Part shown: positions 1-5,989 of the stretch, one piece after another
Numbering within the stretch: position 1 is the first letter of the stretch
Layout of the letters: every line of letters starts with the position of its first letter
DNA from: OMOG01 sp041485845
GTDB taxonomy: Bacteria > Acidobacteriota > Terriglobia > Bryobacterales > Bryobacteraceae
Direction: 5' to 3'
Length of the DNA: 5,989 nucleotides
Assembly: GCA_041485845.1 (NCBI GenBank)
Contig: JBGPKH010000566.1
Location: forward strand, 1 to 5,989
The notes under the pieces: generated by a model
What the model was told of the DNA's origin: nothing
Seen by the model: the letters and a program-made list of their open reading frames with translations, nothing else
The model's database searches: none
Program-made: the position numbers and the translations under genes

Positions 1-982
1 CGAGCTGCGGAACACTCCGGCCGCAACCAGCGTGATACCCACCGCGGCCAGGATTGCCACGGCGAACAGAATTGCGTTGCGAACAGTGGCCCGTGGATAG
101 CGCGGGCCAGCGGGCCGCGCGCCGGGCTGGACGCCCGATTGCACGCCCGAATCGAGCTTCTTGCGCAGGGTTGCCAGGTCGACGATCAGGTCATCCACGT
201 GCTGGTAGCGCTCGGCTGGATTCTTGGCCAGGCATTTCCGGATGGTCCAATCCAGTTCCATTGGCAGGCCGGAGCGCAACGCCGTCACGGGCTCGGGCTC
301 TTGGTGTGGCGATCGCATGGAAAACCGCCGGTCCGGTCTGGCCCAAGAATGGCAACCGCCCCGTCACCATCTCGTAGAGCATCACACCGAGCGCCCAGAT
401 ATCGGCTCGCCGGTCGGTGAGTTGCCCTTGCGCCTGTTCCGGAGACATGTACGCCGGCGTGCCCAGCGCCGATGCCGGTTGGGTCAACTCCGTTTGAGTC
501 ACCAGCGCTGCGGCGGTGAGTTGCGCAAGGCCGAAATCCATGACTTTCACCTGCCCTTGCCGGTTGACCATGACATTGGCGGGCTTGATATCTCGATGGA
601 CGATGCCTTTCTCGTGAGCGGTCCCGATCCCGGTTGCGGTTTGGATCCCAATATCCAGGGCTTCGTCGAGTTTCAGCGGACGCTCCGTAATCATTTCCTT
701 CACTGTCCGGCCTTCGACAAAGGCCATTGCCAGGAAAATCTTTCCCTCAGCCTCGTCGATCTCAAACACCGTACAGATGTTGGGATGGTCCAGCGCGGCC
801 GCCGCTTTTGCCTCACGCACCAGCCGTCTTCGCAGTCCCTCGTCGGAAACCAGGTGCGGCGCCAGAAACTTCAAGGCGCCCGTCCGGCCCAACTTCGTGT
901 CCTCGCCCTTGTAGACCACTCCCATGCCGCCCTCCCCGAGCTTGCTTTCAATCCGGTAATGAGAGATGTTCTGTCCGATCAT
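1..982 (-). CDS. Transmembrane Ser/Thr protein kinase (Hanks/PknB type), 3' end off the window, interrupted by a frameshift
   Basis: A eukaryotic-type protein kinase, which transfers the ATP gamma-phosphate to Ser/Thr of target proteins. Counting from the ATG at 982-980: Gly-rich loop GEGGMGVV at about 16-23, ATP-anchoring Lys38 in ALKFL, helix-C Glu57, catalytic HRDIKPAN with Asp131 and Asn136, DFG with Asp149, and activation/P+1 segment GTPAYMSPE at about 174-182. All catalytic residues are present. Near 304-310 one surplus base shifts the frame. In the original frame translation stops at 191 after roughly 38 unrelated residues. In the other frame it stays open to position 1 and reads QEPEPVTALRSGLPMELDW, then the subdomain XI Arg in NPAERYQ, then a single hydrophobic helix (bases about 75-10). 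Family members usually carry an extracytoplasmic C-terminal domain after such a helix; it lies outside the window. The ATG at 982 is chosen because MIGQNISHYRI is the usual family start and an upstream in-frame ATG at 1021 overlaps a likely -10 element. Shine-Dalgarno pairing is weak. The identity is secure; whether the gene is intact is not. Confidence 0.9.
304..310 (-). other. Single-base frameshift inside the kinase gene
   Basis: On the minus strand the codons ATC GCC ACA CCA AGA (HAIATPR) leave the kinase reading frame. Dropping one base, for example the T at 305 on the plus strand, gives ATC GCC ACC CAA GAG, and the protein continues HAIATQEPEPVTALRS, the normal sequence between subdomains X and XI. 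The new frame has no stop over the remaining 300 bases to the window edge. The clean homology on both sides points to a sequencing or assembly error, or a very recent mutation, rather than an old pseudogene. Confidence 0.85.
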
Positions 983-1011
983 GGTTTGCGAGGCTCTCAG
1001 ACCATTGCCCG

Positions 1012-1020
1012 ATAATATCA
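1012..1020 (-). promoter_or_regulatory. Candidate extended -10 element for the kinase gene
   Basis: On the minus strand the sequence TGATATTAT (1020 to 1012) is a TGN extension followed by TATTAT, a 5/6 match to the sigma70 -10 consensus. It lies 29 bases upstream of the ATG at 982, which would leave a leader of roughly 20-25 bases. No good -35 hexamer is present 17 bases upstream (AGCCTG), as is common for extended -10 promoters. It overlaps the alternative ATG at 1021, which argues for the 982 start. Confidence 0.4.
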
Positions 1021-1272
1021 CCGAGGCCGTGGGGCAGGCTGGCAGCCGGGCCTGGTGGCCTGTTGGGGTGCATAACCGATCTTGGGGAAGCCGGTCCTCG
1101 TCGACCGCTCCCTGTGGTCGCGGCTCTGTTTGGCGGCTTTCAGCCGGCGATGGTCGAGACTCGTTTCGGCCCTCTTCCTGACCCGGCCGCCAGCGCCAAC
1201 AGGTTCTGCGCCCGCTGCCAAAATCCGATTACGGACGCATTTCAGAATGGCCCCGCCTGCGCCACCTTGGTG

Positions 1273-1278
1273 TATACT
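1273..1278 (+). promoter_or_regulatory. Candidate -10 element for the quinoprotein gene
   Basis: TATACT matches 5/6 of the sigma70 -10 consensus in an otherwise GC-rich stretch. It lies 21 bases before the ATG at 1300, implying a short leader of about 15 bases. No recognisable -35 is found 16-18 bases upstream. An in-frame GTG at 1270 falls on this element, so the later ATG, preceded by a weak GGAAAA at 1288-1293, is the better start. Confidence 0.35.
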
Positions 1279-1299
1279 CGCACGCATGGAAAATCGGCG

Positions 1300-3063
1300 A
1301 TGATCTTGACGATAACAACACTGGCGGCGTTCCTTCTTTTCCCGGCGGCTGTGCGGGGGGCGGATGGAACGAAGTTGTTCAGAGAGCGGTGCGCGGCTTG
1401 TCATGGGAGCGACGCTCGGGGAAGCGCCAAGGCGCCGGGCCTGGCGGGGAATCCGCGGCTGAGCGGGCAGTCGGTCGAGCAGTTGCGGGAGATGGTGCAA
1501 CGGGGGGTTCCGGGCGCGGGTATGCCGGCGTTCGATTTGCCGCCCGAAGAGTTGGATGCCGTCGCCGGTTTCGTGCGGAGCTTGAACGCCGGGGTGACGG
1601 TTGGGCCGGTTGCCGGGAAACGCGTCACGTGGGGGAAGCCGGAGCCGGGGGACTGGCTCACTTACAACGGGAAGTTGAGCGCGAACCGGTATAGCGAGTT
1701 GAAACAGATCCACACCGGGAATGTCGGCGGGCTGCGTCTCAAGTGGATCTTTCCAATCCCTTACTACGGGCTGGAAGTGACGCCGCTCGAAGCGGGCGGG
1801 GTGATGTACGTCACGGGGCCGAACCAGGTGTATGCCATTGATGCTCTCACGGGGAACCAGATTTGGAAGTACTCGCGGCCTCAGACTCAAGGCCTGCAAG
1901 GCGATGCGTCGCTCGGCACGAATCGCGGAGTGGCGATCCGCGATGACAAGGTGTTCTACGAGACGGACAACGCGCACCTGTTGGCGCTGCGCCGCGCGAC
2001 GGGCGAACTGGTGTGGGAGAAGACCATGCCCGAGGAGCCGCAGCATTATGGCGGAACGATGGCTCCGCTGGTGGTAGGAGACACGGTGATTGCCGGTGTT
2101 GCCGGGGCGGACCAGGGGATCCGCGGATTCATCGCCTGCTATAAGGCGGAGACGGGGGAGCTGCTTTGGCGGCACTGGACGGTGCCGCGGAAAGGCGAGC
2201 GGGGATCGGACACGTGGCAGGGGAGCGAGCCGCTGCGCGGAGGCGGATCCACGTGGCTGACGGGCTCCTATGACGAAGTGGCGGATACGCTGTACTGGCC
2301 GACGGGGAATCCTTTCCCGGATGGTGACGATCGCGACCGCGGCGGGGACAATTTGTTCACCAACTGCATCCTGGCGCTGAATCCGCATACCGGCGAGCTG
2401 AAATGGCATTACCAGTTCACCCCCCACGACGTGAGAGACCGCGACGCCACCGAGCCGCCGGTGCTGGTGGATGCGGCGTATCGCGGGCAGCCGCGGAAGT
2501 TGTTGCTGCACGCCGACCGCAATGGATTCTTCTATGTGCTGGACCGCACCAACGGAGAGTTGTTGCTCGCCAAGCCCTTCCTGCGGAGGGTGGATTGGGC
2601 TACGGAGATCGGCGTGGACGGCCGGCCTCGGGTGACCGCCCCGAAGGGATGCCCGGACGATGCAGCCAACTGGAGCTCCGCGGCATTCAGCCCGGTGACC
2701 CGGCTGTTCTACTTCCTGGCTCTGGAGGAGTGCACGGGCAGCCCGTTGGGTTATCCGGACCAGACCGGCCAGCGATTTCTGCGGGCGCTGAATATCGAGA
2801 CCGGAAAGATCGTTTGGGAGGCGCCGCAGCCGGAGGCCGCGAAGGCGAAAACCTGGGCGGGGGTGCTGGCGACGGCGGGCGGCACAGTGTTCTACGGGAA
2901 ACCGAACGGCGGATTCGAGGCGGTGGATGAGCGGGATGGGAAGACGCTGTGGCGGTTTGAGACGAATGTGCGGATGAAGGCGTCGCCGATGACCTTCGAG
3001 GTCGGGGGGAAGCAGTACGTGGCCGTGGCGGCGGGGCCGAATATTCTGTGCTTTGGGTTGTGA
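1300..3063 (+). CDS. Exported cytochrome c-quinoprotein fusion (PQQ-dependent alcohol dehydrogenase-like)
   Basis: A 587-residue protein related to PQQ-dependent alcohol/methanol dehydrogenases, periplasmic oxidases of alcohols that pass electrons to cytochromes. Residues 1-21 look like a Sec signal peptide (hydrophobic core LAAFLLFPAA, then VRGA). Residues 22-97 form a class I cytochrome c domain with CAACH at 31-35 and likely axial Met75 in GAGMPAF. From about 110 onward lies the eight-bladed propeller, opening with GDWLTYNGKLSANRYSEL, a hallmark of the family, and showing repeated AxxxxTGExxW blade motifs. By comparison with methanol dehydrogenase: Arg209 (TNRG) aligns with the PQQ-contact Arg, Trp319 (GGGSTW) with the stacking Trp, Asn337 (TGNP) with the metal-binding Asn, Asp380 (PHDVRD) with the catalytic Asp, and Asp271 (GADQG) sits where metal-binding Glu is usual. 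The vicinal Cys-Cys pair is absent. The heme domain is N-terminal, whereas type II quinohemoprotein dehydrogenases carry it at the C-terminus. Substrate unknown. Acidobacteria have many such proteins and some may lack bound PQQ, so enzyme activity is not assured. The ATG gives a clean signal peptide. Confidence 0.9.
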   Translation: MILTITTLAAFLLFPAAVRGADGTKLFRERCAACHGSDARGSAKAPGLAGNPRLSGQSVEQLREMVQRGVPGAGMPAFDLPPEELDAVAGFVRSLNAGVTVGPVAGKRVTWGKPEPGDWLTYNGKLSANRYSELKQIHTGNVGGLRLKWIFPIPYYGLEVTPLEAGGVMYVTGPNQVYAIDALTGNQIWKYSRPQTQGLQGDASLGTNRGVAIRDDKVFYETDNAHLLALRRATGELVWEKTMPEEPQHYGGTMAPLVVGDTVIAGVAGADQGIRGFIACYKAETGELLWRHWTVPRKGERGSDTWQGSEPLRGGGSTWLTGSYDEVADTLYWPTGNPFPDGDDRDRGGDNLFTNCILALNPHTGELKWHYQFTPHDVRDRDATEPPVLVDAAYRGQPRKLLLHADRNGFFYVLDRTNGELLLAKPFLRRVDWATEIGVDGRPRVTAPKGCPDDAANWSSAAFSPVTRLFYFLALEECTGSPLGYPDQTGQRFLRALNIETGKIVWEAPQPEAAKAKTWAGVLATAGGTVFYGKPNGGFEAVDERDGKTLWRFETNVRMKASPMTFEVGGKQYVAVAAGPNILCFGL

Positions 3064-3078
3064 GAGGGGACTCCTCCG

Positions 3079-3099
3079 GGCCGGCTTGCGGGCCTGGCC
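3079..3099 (+). terminator. GC-rich hairpin after the quinoprotein stop, weak terminator candidate
   Basis: GGCCGGC (3079-3085) can pair with GCCTGGCC (3092-3099), with one bulged T and a 6-base loop, starting 15 bases after the stop codon. There is no T-rich tract after it, so it is not a standard intrinsic terminator; it may only stabilise the transcript end. Confidence 0.3.
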
Positions 3100-3191
3100 G
3101 ACTCAATCCACCGGCCAGCAGCTAGTTTAGCGGGCGGAGACGACATTCTGTTGAGATCGTTCCCCGCCGGCGCCATCGAGACTTGTAGTAT

Positions 3192-3208
3192 GCGGGGGTA
3201 TCTCCCGC
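3192..3208 (+). repeat. Small inverted repeat upstream of the FecR-type gene
   Basis: GCGGG at 3192-3196 pairs with CCCGC at 3204-3208. With one G-T wobble the stem extends to 7 bp around a 3-base TAT loop. It ends 18 bases before the candidate -35 of the next gene, so it could be an operator or a leftover terminator arm. No T tract follows. Chance occurrence in GC-rich DNA is possible. Confidence 0.25.
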
Positions 3209-3226
3209 GAAACGGGCATCGGCAAT

Positions 3227-3255
3227 TTGCCTGCAACGTCGGCGGCCGGTATATC
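3227..3255 (+). promoter_or_regulatory. Candidate sigma70-type promoter for the FecR-type gene
   Basis: TTGCCT (3227-3232, 4/6 match to TTGACA) and TATATC (3250-3255, 4/6 match to TATAAT) are separated by exactly 17 bases. Transcription would start near 3262, about 23 bases before the GTG start, leaving room for the ribosome binding site. This is the best-spaced promoter candidate I found in the window. Confidence 0.4.
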
Positions 3256-3274
3256 GTCAAGCTCTAGTACAGTC

Positions 3275-3279
3275 GGAGG
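3275..3279 (+). promoter_or_regulatory. Ribosome binding site that fixes a GTG start
   Basis: GGAGG lies 5 bases before GTG at 3285. The pairing is strong, and the GTG is followed at once by a typical signal peptide, so this non-ATG start is well supported. Confidence 0.75.
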
Positions 3280-3284
3280 CCATC

Positions 3285-5339
3285 GTGAAGCTCTTTACAC
3301 TGTTGCTGCTTCCTGCGGCCCTGTTTGGGGCGCAGGCCCGGTATGCCCGGTTGGGCGAGTTTGACGGGACGGTCGAAGTCCAATTGCGCGCGAGCGACGC
3401 CTGGATTGCCGGGGAACGCAACTTGCCGCTGCCGGAAACGGCCTGGGTGCGCACGGGGGCGGCTTCGCGCCTGGAAATCGAGTTGGATGAGGGCAGCGCC
3501 TGGCGCCTGGGTCCCAGTTCGCAGTTCGAGATCTCGGATTATTCGCGCCTGTCCACAGGCCAGCGGGTGACGCTGCTCTCGCTCGACCACGGCCTGGCGT
3601 ACTTCACCGGCCAGCCCGAAGGCAAAGACGCGCTGATGCTGGCGGTGCCCGGTGCGCAAGTGACGCTGCTCCGCGGCGCTCGCGTGCGCCTGGAAGTGCA
3701 GGAGAACTGGAGCCAGATCTCGGTGATCGAAGGGACGGTGCGGTTCTCTTCGCCGGCGGCCGAGATCGACCTGCGCGAGGGACAGACTACGCGAGTGGAG
3801 CCGGCCAACCCGGCGCGCTTCTTCCTGAGCAAGGAGCTAACGCCCCTGGAACTGGACCGCTGGAGCGAGGCGCGCGACAAGGCGCTGGAGACGAACACCT
3901 CGGCCGCGCACGTGATCCATCGCTACGGCCTGGTGGATCTCGACACGGCGGGCGAATGGACGCAGACGGAGGAACTGGGTCCGGTGTGGAAGCCTAAAGC
4001 TGCGAACGGGTGGGCGCCGTTTCAGAACGGGCGGTGGCGGTGGTACGACACTCTCGGCTACACGTGGGTGAGCGACGACCCCTGGGGGTGGCTGCCTTAT
4101 CATTACGGCCGATGGACGCGTAAAGAGAATCTCGGGTGGGTGTGGGCGCCGGCGAAGAACGCCGTGTTCAAACCTGGGGAGGTGTACTGGCTGCGGGCCG
4201 CGAAGTTCGTGGGATGGGGTCCGCTGGCTCCCGGCGAGGACTGGAAACTCTCCGGCCCGGATGCCGGCCAGCCCCTGCAATACCTCAACGTAAACACTAC
4301 GTTCGCCGCGTTTCAGCCGGACGCGACGGCGATCGATCCCGCCGGCTTCACCGGCCGTCCCAAGGATCCGCTCCTGGCCGCGGCATTCGCGCTGGCGCTG
4401 CCTTCGCCGGCGCTGGTGGCGTCGCGGCTCGATGCCACCCGCCCGGAGTTGCGTGCCGGCAGCACGCGTGTGGCGCCGGTATTAGACGGTGTCACGTTTC
4501 GAAACACGCCCGCGCCGGCCATCGTGGTGACGAATCCGCCCGCTCCGCCGCCGGTGGTGATCATCACGCCGCCTCCCGATCCGCCGCAGACGGTGGAGAT
4601 CGCCTATCCCGTGCCGGTGTACACGGGCATCGTACTGAACCCGCCGGATCACCCGGACTACTCACGGCGGCCGCTTTCTCCGGGCACTCCGCCCAGGCCG
4701 CTGCCAACCGGAACGGCCACGTCCACCCAGGGACCTCCCCCGCCCGCCTCTGCCGCGGGCCCGCGCCGCGACAGCGCGAAGCCATCGCCCGCGGGCGAAA
4801 GCAGCCGGCACAAACCCGATCCCCCGCCGCCCAGCGTCATTACTCGCGACAAGCGGTTTCGCAACTCAGGCGAGCGCGATATTGCGGGCGAGGTCATCAA
4901 GGACGTCAACAGCAACAATTTCGGCAAGGCGCTGGCGGACCTGGACACGTGGTCGCAGAGATACCGGGACTCGGATTATAAGGAAGACCGGTTGTACTAC
5001 TATGTGCTGGCGCACAACGGGCTGCAGCAGCCGGCCAAGGTATTGGAAACGGCGGCGCCGCTGGTCGCGAAGGCGGGAGAGAACTCGTTCGACGACCCGC
5101 GGCAGATGATCCTGGTGCTCTATCTGGCTTCGCTGAACGCGCAGAAGCTGCCGAACCCCACACGGGAACAATTCGCCACGGGGCAGACCGCGGCGCGGCA
5201 CCTGTTGGATACGGTACCGGGGTACTTCACTCCGGAGAACCGGCCGCCGGCCACCAGCAGCGCGGATTGGATGAAGGCGCGGACCGACCTGGAAGCGGCG
5301 GCCCGGACTACGCTTCGGGGGTCTGCCGGGCGGCGCTAA
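3285..5339 (+). CDS. Exported FecR-domain protein with Trp-rich (DUF6600-like), Pro-rich and TPR-like regions
   Basis: A 684-residue protein of unknown function. Residues 1-18 form a signal peptide (KLFTLLLLPAALFGAQA). Residues about 24-175 resemble a FecR-like beta domain: VRTGAASRLEIELDEGS followed by the second half with VPGAQVTLLRG and IEGTVRF...LREGQ. Residues about 212-320 contain 14 tryptophans, with two related units of the form GRW...GYTWVS and GRW...LGWVWAP joined by DDPWGWLPYHY; this resembles DUF6600. Residues about 407-525 are rich in Pro, Ser and Thr (APPP, PPPDPP, PPPP runs), probably a flexible linker or wall-spanning stretch. Residues about 525-684 are helical and TPR-like (NNFGKALADLDTWSQRY, then YYYVLAHNGLQQPAKVLE). 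There is no cytoplasmic anti-sigma segment and no internal membrane helix, so it is unlikely to be a classical FecR sigma regulator; a periplasmic or surface binding/scaffold role is inference. It has a GTG start with strong GGAGG and probably its own promoter. Its stop lies 8 bases from the convergent DUF1572 gene. The parts are recognised; the function is not. Confidence 0.85.
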   Translation: MKLFTLLLLPAALFGAQARYARLGEFDGTVEVQLRASDAWIAGERNLPLPETAWVRTGAASRLEIELDEGSAWRLGPSSQFEISDYSRLSTGQRVTLLSLDHGLAYFTGQPEGKDALMLAVPGAQVTLLRGARVRLEVQENWSQISVIEGTVRFSSPAAEIDLREGQTTRVEPANPARFFLSKELTPLELDRWSEARDKALETNTSAAHVIHRYGLVDLDTAGEWTQTEELGPVWKPKAANGWAPFQNGRWRWYDTLGYTWVSDDPWGWLPYHYGRWTRKENLGWVWAPAKNAVFKPGEVYWLRAAKFVGWGPLAPGEDWKLSGPDAGQPLQYLNVNTTFAAFQPDATAIDPAGFTGRPKDPLLAAAFALALPSPALVASRLDATRPELRAGSTRVAPVLDGVTFRNTPAPAIVVTNPPAPPPVVIITPPPDPPQTVEIAYPVPVYTGIVLNPPDHPDYSRRPLSPGTPPRPLPTGTATSTQGPPPPASAAGPRRDSAKPSPAGESSRHKPDPPPPSVITRDKRFRNSGERDIAGEVIKDVNSNNFGKALADLDTWSQRYRDSDYKEDRLYYYVLAHNGLQQPAKVLETAAPLVAKAGENSFDDPRQMILVLYLASLNAQKLPNPTREQFATGQTAARHLLDTVPGYFTPENRPPATSSADWMKARTDLEAAARTTLRGSAGRR

Positions 5340-5347
5340 GGCACCGA

Positions 5348-5896
5348 TTACCGCTGGCTGATTTCGCGCGACAGCACGCGCTGGTGGAACTCCGCGGACT
5401 TTCCTCGCGGGATGCTCAACGACTTCCACCGGCCGCTTTGAAAATGCTTCGCCAGCAGGACGATCTGTCCGGCGTGGTGGGCATAGTGTCCGATCTGGCG
5501 GTTGATGGCTTGCATCACCGAGTGCGCCTCGCCGCGGATCATGACCGTGCGGTTCAGGTCGGCATCGGAAAGCGGCTCGAGCGCGGCAAACACGTAGCTC
5601 CACCCCTTTTCCCATAGTTGCATCAAGGCTTCGCGGGTTGCGGGAGGCTCTTCGAACTCGGTTTCGCGATTGCGGTCGGGCTTCTCGCCATCGGTGGTCA
5701 GAAAATCGGTCCACCGCGACCGCATGTTGCCGGCCATGTGCTTCACGATGATTGCGATCGAGTTCATCTCGGCGTCCAGGGCGGCGGAGAGCTGGTCATC
5801 GGTGACCTGCTCCATCGCGCGCTCCGCCAGCCTCTTGTAGTAGCGCAGGAGATCGAGGGAATCTTCGAGGTAGGAAGTCGTGAACTTTAGCGCCAT
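5348..5896 (-). CDS. DUF1572 family protein (DinB/YfiT-like four-helix metalloprotein)
   Basis: A 182-residue cytoplasmic protein with no signal peptide or membrane helix. The N-terminal part (YLEDSLDLLRYYKRLAERA), the central NSIAIIVKHMAGNMRSRW and the following DFLTTDGEKPDRNRE match the DUF1572 family, a branch of the DinB/YfiT helical-bundle superfamily. Members of that superfamily bind a divalent metal through three His residues; here the likely ligands are His53 (VKHM) and the HxxxH pair His137 and His141 (GHYAHHAGQI), so the site appears complete. Some relatives are thiol-dependent transferases, but no reaction is known for this branch and I assign none. The frame is open upstream to an ATG at 5962, but that extension (RIPAPSPRGPQPHAF) looks non-coding; the ATG at 5896, starting MALKFTTSYLEDS, matches the usual family start and length. 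It is convergent with the FecR-type gene, with an 8-base gap. Confidence 0.88.
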   Translation of the reverse strand: MALKFTTSYLEDSLDLLRYYKRLAERAMEQVTDDQLSAALDAEMNSIAIIVKHMAGNMRSRWTDFLTTDGEKPDRNRETEFEEPPATREALMQLWEKGWSYVFAALEPLSDADLNRTVMIRGEAHSVMQAINRQIGHYAHHAGQIVLLAKHFQSGRWKSLSIPRGKSAEFHQRVLSREISQR

Positions 5897-5968
5897 GGCT
5901 CTATTGTCAACCAGGAACGCGTGGGGTTGGGGGCCGCGCGGGCTGGGGGCCGGGATTCTCACCCTGTG

Positions 5969-5985
5969 GGACAGGACTCCTGTCC
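5969..5985. repeat. Perfect 8-bp inverted repeat at the right edge
   Basis: GGACAGGA (5969-5976) and TCCTGTCC (5978-5985) are exact reverse complements around a single C. It lies about 70 bases upstream of the DUF1572 start, in non-coding DNA. It could be an operator, part of an intergenic palindromic repeat, or a terminator arm of a gene beyond the window. As an RNA hairpin, the central bases must open to form a loop, leaving about 6-7 bp. Confidence 0.5.
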
Positions 5986-5989
5986 AGCC

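Larger units (their letters stand above)
983..1299. other. Divergent intergenic region between the kinase and quinoprotein genes
   Basis: These 317 bases separate two divergent genes. The frame of the quinoprotein stays open back through this stretch and into the kinase antisense strand, but the translation (Arg/Pro/Ala-rich, low complexity) resembles no protein and is best read as a GC-bias artefact. It holds a candidate extended -10 for the kinase near 1012-1020 and a candidate -10 for the quinoprotein at 1273-1278. Small GC-rich inverted matches occur, such as CAGGC at 1035-1039 with GCCTG at 1050-1054, but none is convincing. I see no RNA gene or extra small gene here. Confidence 0.6.

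Noticed and set aside
304..310. Programmed +1 frameshift in the kinase gene
   Set aside because: No slippery sequence or stop codon is present at the shift. The only hint is a rare-looking AGA codon, so an error or mutation is simpler.
727..1299. In-frame upstream extension of the quinoprotein (191 extra residues)
   Set aside because: It runs antisense through the kinase catalytic domain, is low-complexity Arg/Pro-rich, and would bury the clear signal peptide that begins at 1300.
1018..2511. 497-residue open frame on the minus strand
   Set aside because: It is the antisense shadow of the quinoprotein, with Arg/Pro/His-rich content and no recognisable domain; long antisense frames are common in high-GC genes.
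3068..3075. GGACTCCT shared between 3068-3075 and the right-edge palindrome
   Set aside because: Eight matching bases without matching flanks are expected by chance and do not establish a repeat family.
3151..3191. TTGAGA (3151-3156) with TAGTAT (3186-3191) as a promoter
   Set aside because: The spacer is 29 bases, far too long for sigma70-type recognition.
4866..5714. 282-residue open frame on the minus strand across the convergent junction
   Set aside because: It overlaps the true DUF1572 gene in another frame and the FecR-type gene in antisense; the translation is Arg/Pro-rich without motifs.
5267..5890. Two adjacent plus-strand open frames antisense to the DUF1572 gene
   Set aside because: The minus-strand frame has clear family motifs and metal-binding His residues; the plus-strand translations have none.
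5905..5910. Perfect TTGACA on the minus strand before the DUF1572 gene
   Set aside because: It ends 8 bases before the ATG, so a -10 at proper spacing would fall inside the coding region and there is no good match there.
5897..5962. N-terminal extension of the DUF1572 protein to the ATG at 5962
   Set aside because: The 22 extra residues are Pro/Arg-rich and unlike the family, whose members normally begin close to the residue-1 Met chosen here.

Overview
This is a high-GC bacterial window with four protein-coding genes, and no RNA gene, insertion sequence or CRISPR array that I can see. The gene mix suggests an Acidobacteriota genome, most likely from the Bryobacterales/Solibacter group: a Hanks-type kinase beginning MIGQNISHYRI, a cytochrome c-quinoprotein fusion, a FecR-type secreted protein with a tryptophan-rich module, and a DUF1572/DinB-like protein. 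This assignment is inference from family resemblance, not from a marker gene.

Layout. Positions 982 to 1 (minus strand, running off the left edge) encode a transmembrane serine/threonine protein kinase. Its reading frame is broken by one extra base near 304-310; in the shifted frame it continues open to the window edge through the end of the kinase domain and a membrane helix. A 317-bp divergent intergenic region (983-1299) carries candidate -10 elements for both flanking genes. Positions 1300-3063 (plus) encode an exported quinoprotein with an N-terminal c-type heme domain and a PQQ-dehydrogenase-like beta-propeller. A 221-bp gap (3064-3284) holds two small hairpins, a plausible sigma70-type promoter and a good ribosome binding site. 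Positions 3285-5339 (plus, GTG start) encode a 684-residue exported protein made of FecR, Trp-rich, Pro-rich and TPR-like parts. Eight bases separate it from a convergent DUF1572 gene (5896 to 5348, minus). The right edge holds a perfect 8-bp inverted repeat.

The genes do not form an obvious pathway. The kinase and quinoprotein genes are divergent; the quinoprotein and FecR-type genes are co-directional, but the second appears to have its own promoter; the DUF1572 gene is convergent. The quinoprotein and FecR-type protein both act outside the cytoplasm. The points most worth a second look are the kinase frameshift, the Asp-x-Asp active-site motif and missing vicinal cysteines in the quinoprotein, and the composite FecR/Trp-rich/TPR protein. 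I did not find convincing evidence of a wholly new system.
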